Assembly (NCBI GenBank): GCA_903900265.1
Contig: CAIUMM010000072.1
Coordinates: 1 to 64,000 of the forward strand
Reading direction: 5' to 3'
Length of the DNA: 64,000 bases
From: an uncultured Pseudomonadota bacterium
GTDB lineage: Bacteria; Myxococcota_A; UBA796; SXON01
Both the position numbers and the translations under genes were made by a program. Shown here piece by piece: positions 42,114 through 49,428 of this stretch. The notes under the pieces are model-generated. The model ran no database searches and had not been told where the DNA came from. It saw only the letters and a program-made list of their open reading frames with translations. The number at the start of each line of letters is the position of its first letter. The first letter of the stretch is position 1.

Positions 42114-44786
42114 CTATTCCTGGAGTCGGACCCGGATGTCTTCAAGTTTGGTGATCTGCGCCTCGGCGCTCTTTTCGAGATCGGCGCGGTTCGCGCTCGC
42201 GACGTGCTCTCGGTACCGGTTCCACCCGCGAATCGCGTTGTCCAAGGCGGTCATGTCGGCGTTGGAACCGTAGAACTTGCCCTGCCAAGCAGCGGCTTCT
42301 ACCTCGTAGATCTGCGTGCGGGTCGCGAACGACTGACTCGGGGGCAGCCGGCTCCAGTAGCGCTCGGCGGTCTGCGCGCGCGCCAACGCCTTGTCATACT
42401 GGCCTTTGTTCACCTGATAGCGGGCGTCCGCGGCGAGGAACTGCGGGTTGTAGGTGTTTTCGGGGAGCGTGAAGAGGGCTTGCAGCGCACGCTCTGCTGC
42501 GGCCCCGTCCCCCTTTTTCTCGGCGTTCGAAAGCAACAGCGCCTGAGCGCGGGTGTAGCCTGGGTCGCTGACGGGCAGCGCGGAGAGCGCGGCGGCGTCT
42601 TCGGATCGGAGCCGGCCTGCGCGCGCGTCGGTCGCGATGCTGTCGAAGTTCAGCGCCGCGGGGGTGAGGGTCAGCGAGGCGTCTGCGGGGGCCGCTACGC
42701 TGGGGATCGAAGCGGCGACCGGCGCGGTCGGGCGGATCATCCCGGTGGGGCGGGGTGCGGGCCCAGGGATCGCGGCGTCGCGGGTGATCGGCGGAGGCGT
42801 GGTCGGTGCGGCGACGGTCCGTTGCGGGACGGGCTCGGGGCGTGCCGTAGCCTCGACCCGCGTCGAGGGCTGCGCGGCTGCGGGGCGTGCCGTAGCCTCG
42901 ACCCGCGTCGAGGGCTGCGCGGCTGCTTGCGGCGAGACTGCTTGGGGCGAGACTGCTTGGGGCGAGACTGTGCGCCGTTCTTCCTCGTTCGATCGGGCTT
43001 GCGGCGGGGCCTCAGGTTGCGCCGCTGCGACCGGCGCCGGGCTCGCTTGGGTTGGTTCGGCCTGTGCGTCGGCCGGGGGCGGGAGCGGCGTCAGCTCGGC
43101 CATGGTGGCTGCCGGGTCATTGCTCGCGGCGACGACGGGCGGCGCAGCCGTCTGCATCGCGGCGGCCACGCGCTCGGCCCGCGCGTTCAACGCCCAAGTA
43201 TAGGCGCCGTACACGCCGCCTGAGCAGATCAGCATCGCCGCCAGCCCGCCGACGATCGCCAGAGAGAACACCTTGGACTGCGGCGGGGGCGCCTCGAATT
43301 CCGCTTCCGTATGCGCAGCCTCTTCCTCGCCGAGACGGGGATCGGGCCGCGCGACGGCGGGGCGTTCGACCGCCGGCGGCGGCGGTACGGGTTGTTCCTC
43401 CGGCGGCTCGCCGGGAGACGTCTGGGTAGGCTCCTCGAGCGGCGGTGCGGCGTGCGTGGGGAGGTCGCGGGCGGCCAAAAAGCCTGCGGTACTCTCGGGG
43501 GCCTCGAACGCGGCGTCATCGTCGAGGTGCCCAGCGGTGTGCTCCTGCCACGCTTCCGACGGCGCGATCCACGCCGCGGTGTTTTCCGGCGCGGCTTCGT
43601 CGTCGGACAAGCCGATCAGGCTGGCTTTGCGGCTCGGGCCGTCGACCACGGGCGCCCAACCGGCGCTGGACGCGGTGGGGTCCGGGAGGCTCGCGACCGC
43701 GGCGCTCTTGGGCGCGACCGGCAGGTCCACTTCGGAAACCTCGAGATCGGCGTCGGAGGCTGCGAAGCCGACGTCGGTGTCTTCGGGTGCATCGGCGCTG
43801 TCAAAGGGGTCGAGCGACGGGCCGGCGTAGCTGGCCTGCGCGGGCACGAACGGGGTGGGTTGAACGCCTTGGGCGTCGAACAACGGCGCCAACCACTCCT
43901 TCGCGTCTTCGGGTAGCGAGGCGAAGCTGTAGCCGGACATCAACCCGCGCAAGTCCTCGCGCAGCACAAACGCGCGCTGGTAGCGGTGCTTTGGGTTTAC
44001 CGAGAGCGCCCGGTAGAGCACCTTGTCGAGCCCCGGCATCCGCGCTTTCACCCGGAGCAGCTGGCTGGTGACCTCGCCGCGCCGGATCCGGTGGATGGTC
44101 TGGAGATTGGACTCTGCGCGGAAGAGGCTCTCCTGAGTGAGCAATTCGTAGAGCACGGCGCCGAGTGAGAACAGGTCGGAGGAAGGCGTGATCTGCTGGT
44201 CTGCGTGGGTCTGTTCGGGCGACAGGTACTCCATCCGCGGGGTGATCGCGCTGGCGACCCCGCCCTGCGGCAGCGAGGTTGGGCTTCGCGTCAGGCCGAA
44301 GGAGCCGACGGTGACTTTCCCGTCGTGGGCGACAAACACCGCGCCGGGCTTGACGCCAAGGTGGAGGGTGCTATCTGCGCCGGAGGGGCTCGGGCGGCTG
44401 TGCAAGGCTTCGAGGGCGTTGCAGACCTGGACGGCGATATGGAGAAAAAGATTGGCCGGAATCCGACTGTTGTGTGTGCGTGCGGCGACGATCACCCGCT
44501 CCAGCGAGACACCGTCGACCCGATCCTCGACCATGAAGGTCTCGCCGCCTTCTTCGACCGTGCCAATCACGTGCACCAGCGCGGGGTGGCGAAACCCGGC
44601 TAGCTCATTGACGCGGGCTTCGATCGCCGCGAGGCGCGCGGGGTCACGCGCGATGAACGGCAGAATCCGACGAACGAGCGCGGGCTTTCCGTTGCGCTGT
44701 GTAGCGAGGTAGGCCTCTGCGACGTTGCCGGTGCCGATCTTCCGTTCGAGCGTCAGGGAGCCGATGGTTTTCGGGAGCACGAGCAT
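42114..44786 (-). CDS. Membrane Ser/Thr pseudokinase
   Basis: 890 aa. Residues about 8-270 have a bacterial Hanks-type kinase fold: Gly loop IGTGNVAEAYLA and APE-like RMEYLSPEQ. Yet the catalytic residues are changed: VAIK Lys appears as Arg (ALVRRIL), HRDLKPxN reads HLGVKPGAV (Asp to Gly), and DFG reads SFG (VGSFGLTR). A Pro/Glu/Asp-rich juxtamembrane region follows, then one membrane helix (about 505-530), a repetitive Ala/Pro/Gln/Val region and a C-terminal helical domain with TPR-like spacing. Probably a scaffold or ligand sensor, not a kinase. Start ATG 44786 follows TATCGC plus six bases. Confidence 0.85.
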   Translation of the reverse strand: MLVLPKTIGSLTLERKIGTGNVAEAYLATQRNGKPALVRRILPFIARDPARLAAIEARVNELAGFRHPALVHVIGTVEEGGETFMVEDRVDGVSLERVIVAARTHNSRIPANLFLHIAVQVCNALEALHSRPSPSGADSTLHLGVKPGAVFVAHDGKVTVGSFGLTRSPTSLPQGGVASAITPRMEYLSPEQTHADQQITPSSDLFSLGAVLYELLTQESLFRAESNLQTIHRIRRGEVTSQLLRVKARMPGLDKVLYRALSVNPKHRYQRAFVLREDLRGLMSGYSFASLPEDAKEWLAPLFDAQGVQPTPFVPAQASYAGPSLDPFDSADAPEDTDVGFAASDADLEVSEVDLPVAPKSAAVASLPDPTASSAGWAPVVDGPSRKASLIGLSDDEAAPENTAAWIAPSEAWQEHTAGHLDDDAAFEAPESTAGFLAARDLPTHAAPPLEEPTQTSPGEPPEEQPVPPPPAVERPAVARPDPRLGEEEAAHTEAEFEAPPPQSKVFSLAIVGGLAAMLICSGGVYGAYTWALNARAERVAAAMQTAAPPVVAASNDPAATMAELTPLPPPADAQAEPTQASPAPVAAAQPEAPPQARSNEEERRTVSPQAVSPQAVSPQAAAQPSTRVEATARPAAAQPSTRVEATARPEPVPQRTVAAPTTPPPITRDAAIPGPAPRPTGMIRPTAPVAASIPSVAAPADASLTLTPAALNFDSIATDARAGRLRSEDAAALSALPVSDPGYTRAQALLLSNAEKKGDGAAAERALQALFTLPENTYNPQFLAADARYQVNKGQYDKALARAQTAERYWSRLPPSQSFATRTQIYEVEAAAWQGKFYGSNADMTALDNAIRGWNRYREHVASANRADLEKSAEAQITKLEDIRVRLQE
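42837..42926. repeat. Tandem 45-bp duplication in the pseudokinase gene
   Basis: Two adjacent copies (42837-42881 and 42882-42926) encode a doubled 15-residue unit, ARPAAAQPSTRVEAT. Directly next to them is a 15-bp repeat (42931-42975, last copy partial) encoding AVSPQ. Recent slippage or selected length variation in the extracytoplasmic stalk. Confidence 0.85.
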
Positions 44787-44792
44787 GGGTGC

Positions 44793-44798
44793 GCGATA
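44793..44798 (-). promoter_or_regulatory. -10-like TATCGC, six bases before ATG 44786 (minus)
   Basis: On the minus strand TATCGC, then GCACCC, then ATG. This agrees with the start chosen from the kinase-domain N-terminus. Confidence 0.45.
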
Positions 44799-44872
44799 TC
44801 CAGTTTTTCGGGGCACCGCTTTGGATGCGTCGTTGGGTTTGGTTATGGGCAGGCGGCAAGGACTTGTCACCG

Positions 44873-46372
44873 ATGTCTGGGCCCGATCCCCGCACCGCTC
44901 GCCGTCCTTCGCTGCGCGTGGTGGCCGCTGTGGCGGTGGGATTGGCGCTCCTCCTTGCATTGTTCCTGTCTCGGCGGCCTCCGCCCCCGCGTACCCATCC
45001 TGCGCGACCTCCAGATCCCATTGACGAGGCGCCCACGGTGCGTGCAGTGCCAGCGCGTTCGACCGTCGAAGGGGCCCGCGTGCTCGGCATCAACGAGGGG
45101 ATCTCCACCCCGGACGAAGGTTTGGCCAAGCTCGGTGGGAGCAGCGGCGCCGCGCGAGGGGCGTTGCTGCGACGCGTCGCGCTGCTGCGTAGCTTGCACG
45201 CCGGTATTGTGCGTGCCAACAGCCACACCTGGCCGCACTTGAACTTCCGCGATTGGCAGGAGAACTGGCGCGATGCGGACGCGTTCATGGACATCGCAGG
45301 GCGGGCGGGCTTGGACGTCGTGCTGGTGATTGGGCCCTGGCCGGGGAGCCGCACCGCCGCGTTCACCTCGACGTACCTGCCCGCGGACATGAACGCTTAC
45401 GGCGCGTGGGTGGAGCGGGTGGTGGAGCGCTACGATGGGGACGGTTTGGACGACATGCCGGGGCTGCTGCGCGGGGTGGTGGCCTGGGAGGTCGACAACG
45501 AGCCCGACCAGCACAACGCCGTCGCCGCGCGAGGGGCGGGAGACCGCGGGGAGGGCGGGTTGCTCAGGCTGGGCGACGATGCCGCGGAAGACGCGGATCC
45601 GCCCGACGAGCCCGATGCTGCCGAGGCCCATGGCTTCGAGACCCCCGACGAGTACGCTGCGGTGCTGCTCGCCACCTCCGCCGCCATCCGTCGCGCCGAC
45701 CCCGGCGCGCTGGTGCTCTCCGGAGGAATCTACCGGGCCGCTTCGCCGGCGGGTCGCCGTTATTTGCAAGCGGTGCTCGCGGTCCCGGGCGTACGAGCGG
45801 CGATCGGCGGGCTGTCCTTGCATTGCTATTTTGTGGCGGACAACCTCGATGCGGTGCAGCGCACGCTGAACACCGCCCGCGCGCTCGCGCCGGAGCTGCC
45901 GGTTTGGATCACCGAGACCAGCGTCCCGTCCGAGTCCCAGCAGCCGTGGGTGGACGATACCTGGCAAGCGCGCATGGTCGCCGCGGTGACCGGCGCATTT
46001 CTCGCGGGCGGCGCCGATCGGGTGCTCTGGCACACGCTCTCCGACGCCCCCAACCGTCCGGACGGCCCTGTCGGCTATCTGACCAACTCCCTGTTCCGGA
46101 TGTCGCGCGAAGACGACGTGCTCATCACCGAGGAAAAGCCCTCGGCAGCGGTGTTTCGGAGGATCGCACAGCACCTTGAAGGGGCAGATCCGGCCAGCTT
46201 TGTAGAGGTGGACGCCACCGGCGGGCGCGTGTTGGAGACCGATGCGGGCTGGCTCGCGTTCGAGGGCCACCCCCAGCTTCCCCGCGGGGCGGTCGCGGTG
46301 CAAGACCTGTTGACCGGAGAGGACGTCGACGACGTGCTCAGCGTGTCGTCCCCGGCGTGGATCTCCCGGTAG
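44873..46372 (+). CDS. Membrane-anchored clan GH-A glycosidase (GH39/GH5-like)
   Basis: 499 aa. Short N-terminal cytosolic part, membrane helix (VVAAVAVGLALLLALFL), Pro-rich spacer, then a (beta/alpha)8 barrel: LGINEGISTPDEG, GIVRANSHTWPH, VVAWEVDNEPDQHN (acid/base Glu in NEP) and LPVWITETSVPSE (nucleophile Glu). Likely hydrolyses a polysaccharide in the periplasm. Sits directly before a GT-C-like gene (no gap), so the two may build or trim one glycan. Start ATG 44873 chosen; an in-frame GTG at 44789 overlaps the divergent promoter. Confidence 0.72.
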   Translation: MSGPDPRTARRPSLRVVAAVAVGLALLLALFLSRRPPPPRTHPARPPDPIDEAPTVRAVPARSTVEGARVLGINEGISTPDEGLAKLGGSSGAARGALLRRVALLRSLHAGIVRANSHTWPHLNFRDWQENWRDADAFMDIAGRAGLDVVLVIGPWPGSRTAAFTSTYLPADMNAYGAWVERVVERYDGDGLDDMPGLLRGVVAWEVDNEPDQHNAVAARGAGDRGEGGLLRLGDDAAEDADPPDEPDAAEAHGFETPDEYAAVLLATSAAIRRADPGALVLSGGIYRAASPAGRRYLQAVLAVPGVRAAIGGLSLHCYFVADNLDAVQRTLNTARALAPELPVWITETSVPSESQQPWVDDTWQARMVAAVTGAFLAGGADRVLWHTLSDAPNRPDGPVGYLTNSLFRMSREDDVLITEEKPSAAVFRRIAQHLEGADPASFVEVDATGGRVLETDAGWLAFEGHPQLPRGAVAVQDLLTGEDVDDVLSVSSPAWISR

Positions 46373-47941
46373 ATGCTCCTGTCTGAGCTGCTCGCGGTGG
46401 TAGCCGAGCTGGGGGCGTGGCTTGGCGGCGCGGCCAACCGGAGCGAGAGCTTCGCGTGGTTCCGCGTGCAGGGGCACCTCGGTGCAGGGGGGCTGCTGCT
46501 CGCGACGCTGGTCGGTGTGGCCAGTACGCGCCTTCGGAGGCTGCCGCCCGCGTGGATGGGCGCCTTGGGGCTGCATATTTTGCTGTTTCGGCAGGTGGCG
46601 CAGGGACAGCCCGACACGGTCACGTACTTCACCCTCGCCCAGCAGGTGGCGCGGGCCCCGATTCATTCCGCGCTGCACTGGCCGGCGGTCGCTTGGGTTG
46701 GGGAGGAAGCACGTTTTCACCACGCGTTCCCCGGCGTTCCCTTCGTGTACGGTGTGGCGTTTCGCATCTTCGGCGAGTCTCCGGCGGTGGCCGACGCCGT
46801 GTTGACCGCATGGGCGGTGCTCCTGCCGATCGTCGTCGGGTGGGCGGCGCGAGGCTGGGGGCCTCCGGGCCCGGCCACCCAGCGTGCGTCGGCGTTGGCG
46901 GCCTGGTGCGTCGTGCTGTTCCCGCTGCTGCAAGCCCAGTCCGGCTGGATGCTTGTGGATCTGCCGTTCTGCGTGGCGTTGGCCTTCGCGTGGGGGGCCA
47001 TGGTGCGGGCACGCGGTCCTGGTGGGGCGGCTTTGGCTGCGCTGGCGTGCCTCCCGGCGCTGTCGATGAAGGTGTCGGCGCCGTTGTTCCTCGTAGGCCC
47101 CGCGCTCGCGCTGCTGCTCTCGCGCCGCGGCTTTGTCGGGACGGTGCTCGGCTTGGGGTTCGCCGCGCTGCTGGTGCATCCGCCGCGCCTGCGCGCGCTG
47201 GACATCTCGATGGGCGCGGCGCTCAGCCTCGCGCTTCACCTCCGGCCGGCGCTGTGGGTGCTCGCGGTGACGGCTATTCGGCGCGCGTGGCGCGGATGGG
47301 CGTGGGGGGCGAGCGAAGAACACGGTGCGCGCCTGCTGGTCGGCGCGCTGCTCGCTGCGCCGGTGCTTGTCCTCGTGGCCCCGGCCGAGCATGCCGCCCG
47401 CTACGGTCTCCCGCTGGGGGTGCTGCTCGCGGTCTCGGCGGCGCGCGTGTCGCCGTGGATCACCCGCTTCGTGGCGGGTTCGGGGCTCGTGCTGCTGATC
47501 GGCGGCTACGCACCGGTGGTTTGGTACCACCAGGGCGTGAACCTGCAGGCGGCGACGATGGCGTTGGTGGAGGATGGCGTGACGGCCATCGACGTGGTCG
47601 CCGATGCCCCGGGGACGACGTTCCCGCCTGCTGCGTTGGCGGCGCTGGTGGATTTTTATGCGCCGGTGCCGGTGCGCACGGGCGCGGCGCTGGCCCTTGG
47701 ACCGCCTGAGGCCAAACGCCATTGGTGGGAGTTCGTGGAGCCGCCGGAGTGGCGCCGCGCGGTCCCTGCGGATGAGGCCGCGGATGGCCTGCTCCTGTGC
47801 TTGTACGGCGCCGGGCCGGAGCGCTTTGAGCGCGAAAACCCACAGTGGGAGCGGGTCGTCGCGGTCTCGACCTACCGATCCTCCAGCTTCCTGCTCCCGC
47901 GGGAGGTGGTGGCGTACCGGCGCGTGGCGCACCGGCAATAA
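46373..47941 (+). CDS. Polytopic membrane protein, GT39/GT-C-like
   Basis: 522 aa. About ten helices. QGQPDTVTYFTLAQQVARA near residue 80 and the His-containing loop EEARFHHAFPGVPFVYG resemble acidic and His-rich loops of GT-C glycosyltransferases. The C-terminus is a small soluble domain (FYAPVPVRTGAALALG). The ATG follows the previous stop with no gap, so it is translationally coupled to the glycosidase. Confidence 0.6.
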   Translation: MLLSELLAVVAELGAWLGGAANRSESFAWFRVQGHLGAGGLLLATLVGVASTRLRRLPPAWMGALGLHILLFRQVAQGQPDTVTYFTLAQQVARAPIHSALHWPAVAWVGEEARFHHAFPGVPFVYGVAFRIFGESPAVADAVLTAWAVLLPIVVGWAARGWGPPGPATQRASALAAWCVVLFPLLQAQSGWMLVDLPFCVALAFAWGAMVRARGPGGAALAALACLPALSMKVSAPLFLVGPALALLLSRRGFVGTVLGLGFAALLVHPPRLRALDISMGAALSLALHLRPALWVLAVTAIRRAWRGWAWGASEEHGARLLVGALLAAPVLVLVAPAEHAARYGLPLGVLLAVSAARVSPWITRFVAGSGLVLLIGGYAPVVWYHQGVNLQAATMALVEDGVTAIDVVADAPGTTFPPAALAALVDFYAPVPVRTGAALALGPPEAKRHWWEFVEPPEWRRAVPADEAADGLLLCLYGAGPERFERENPQWERVVAVSTYRSSSFLLPREVVAYRRVAHRQ

Positions 47942-47998
47942 ACGCGGAAACGGTTGCGGCGGGGCATCGAATTCAATAGGTGCGCGACATTCGGAGAC

Positions 47999-48442
47999 AT
48001 GGTCATGCTCTTGTTGTCGCTGCTCGGATGTTTTTCGAGTCCCTTCGAAGGGACTTGGTTGTTCGCCTCGAATCCCGAGGCGTCCTACGAGGGCGACTGC
48101 GCTCCGGAGGAAGGCTACAGCGCCACCGGTCAGGAGTACACCTGGGTCGACATCTACAAGGCGACCGATGGGCAGTTTGTTGCGCTCCTCACAGAACCGC
48201 TGGTCGGCGAGCCCGATGGCTCCACGCTCACGCTGAACTGGTCGCACGAAGAGACGGGGGACGCGTACCGCGACTCGGAGAAGTACACCCTCGTCGCGAA
48301 CCTGAAAGGCGGCGCGCTCGCCGGCAAGTTCGTCTCCGATACCGAGACGGTGAGCGGGGAGGACGCCTACACGTGCACGATGACCACCCTGTACACCGCG
48401 GAACGTGCGACTTCCAACCCTGACTTGTACCTGGAAAACTAA
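47999..48442 (+). CDS. Small lipoprotein
   Basis: 147 aa. Lipobox LLSLLGC. The mature part (SPFEGTWLFASNPE ... YTCTMTTLYTAER) looks like a single beta-barrel/lipocalin-type domain starting with a GTW motif. TCGGAGAC before ATG 47999 gives a good Shine-Dalgarno at five bases. Overlaps the next lipoprotein by one base (TAATG). Confidence 0.65.
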   Translation: MVMLLLSLLGCFSSPFEGTWLFASNPEASYEGDCAPEEGYSATGQEYTWVDIYKATDGQFVALLTEPLVGEPDGSTLTLNWSHEETGDAYRDSEKYTLVANLKGGALAGKFVSDTETVSGEDAYTCTMTTLYTAERATSNPDLYLEN

Positions 48443-48978
48443 TGCGTAGCTACTCGATACTGCCCGTGGTGCGCATCGTCGCTTTGGGCGCCGCGTTGAT
48501 GGGTTTGGCAGGTTGCAGCTCTTCCGATGGCTCGTACCTGGTGACCGCGGAGCTGAAGCAGGACTCCTGCAACCCGGACAACCCTGCGGTTGGTCAGGAG
48601 GAGCAGATCCTTGCTTCGCTGTACCACACCACCGACGGCATGGTGATGGACTTCAGCGGCCTCTTGTTGGTCGGGGACAACGCCAAAGGCGGCGACTTCA
48701 CGCTTGGCAAACAGTTGGGCGAGTCGGTGTCCGTCGATGGCTGCGACGAGCTGACCAGCAACGACGTGTACGCAATGGATGCGTCGTTCACCAAGGACCT
48801 CGGCTTTGAAGGCTCCTTGTCCCACAAACAGGACAGCGTGCGGGTCAACTGTCCCGACACCGCCCAGGAGAGCTGCGAGCAGAAGATTCACTTGAGCGCG
48901 ATGCACCTCAACGCGGCGTCGTCGTTGCGTCCCACCGGTACGGTCAACTGGGGCTACTTCCAGGGCGGCGGGTACTGA
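48442..48978 (+). CDS. Small lipoprotein
   Basis: 178 aa. Signal peptide with lipobox GLAGC. The mature domain has three or four Cys (QDSCNPDN, DGCDEL, RVNCPD, QESCEQK) and alternating beta character. No family recognised. Coupled to the lipoprotein upstream by a one-base overlap and probably to the small protein downstream. Confidence 0.65.
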   Translation: MRSYSILPVVRIVALGAALMGLAGCSSSDGSYLVTAELKQDSCNPDNPAVGQEEQILASLYHTTDGMVMDFSGLLLVGDNAKGGDFTLGKQLGESVSVDGCDELTSNDVYAMDASFTKDLGFEGSLSHKQDSVRVNCPDTAQESCEQKIHLSAMHLNAASSLRPTGTVNWGYFQGGGY

Positions 48979-49346
48979 ACCCGCGCTGGACCATCGAGGT
49001 CTACGAACCGAGCCCCGATGGACCGATCACGCTCGCGCTGGAGATCGATCCCCAGCGCCGCCATCTGGTCTTGTGCCCGATGCCCGCGGGCACGGGTTCA
49101 GCCGAGGTCGGGCAGCTCGCGGTGTACCGGGTATTTTACGAGCGTGCGCCGACGGGCGTCGCCTCGGAGTGGCTGCGGGGCGCTGAGGCGGCTGCGCTGC
49201 TGCAGCGGATCGTAGAAGGCTGCTCGGTCAGCCGCTCGTGGAGCGGGGATCGTTTCGGCCACTGGACGCCCGAGGGTTGGGAGGCTGCCGTCGCGGTGGC
49301 CGATGGCGTGAACGCTGCGTTGGACGCCGCCGCAGCATCCGGCTGA
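48975..49346 (+). CDS. Small soluble protein with unclear start
   Basis: Up to 123 aa. The frame reads coherent protein before any ATG: NPRWTIEVYEPSPDGPITLA, then QRRHLVLCPMPAGTG and a helical end. The only usable early codon is CTG 48975, which overlaps the previous stop (CTGA); otherwise TTG 49071 would drop the first 32 residues. No family recognised. Coding character and overlap suggest a real gene with a rare start. Confidence 0.5.
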   Translation: MNPRWTIEVYEPSPDGPITLALEIDPQRRHLVLCPMPAGTGSAEVGQLAVYRVFYERAPTGVASEWLRGAEAAALLQRIVEGCSVSRSWSGDRFGHWTPEGWEAAVAVADGVNAALDAAAASG

Positions 49347-49428
49347 GCGCGCCTGAGCGCGCCCGATCCTCGCCCGTTGCAGCTTTGTCACCGTCGTCTT
49401 ATTTCGTCGCACTTTTCGAGGAATCATT

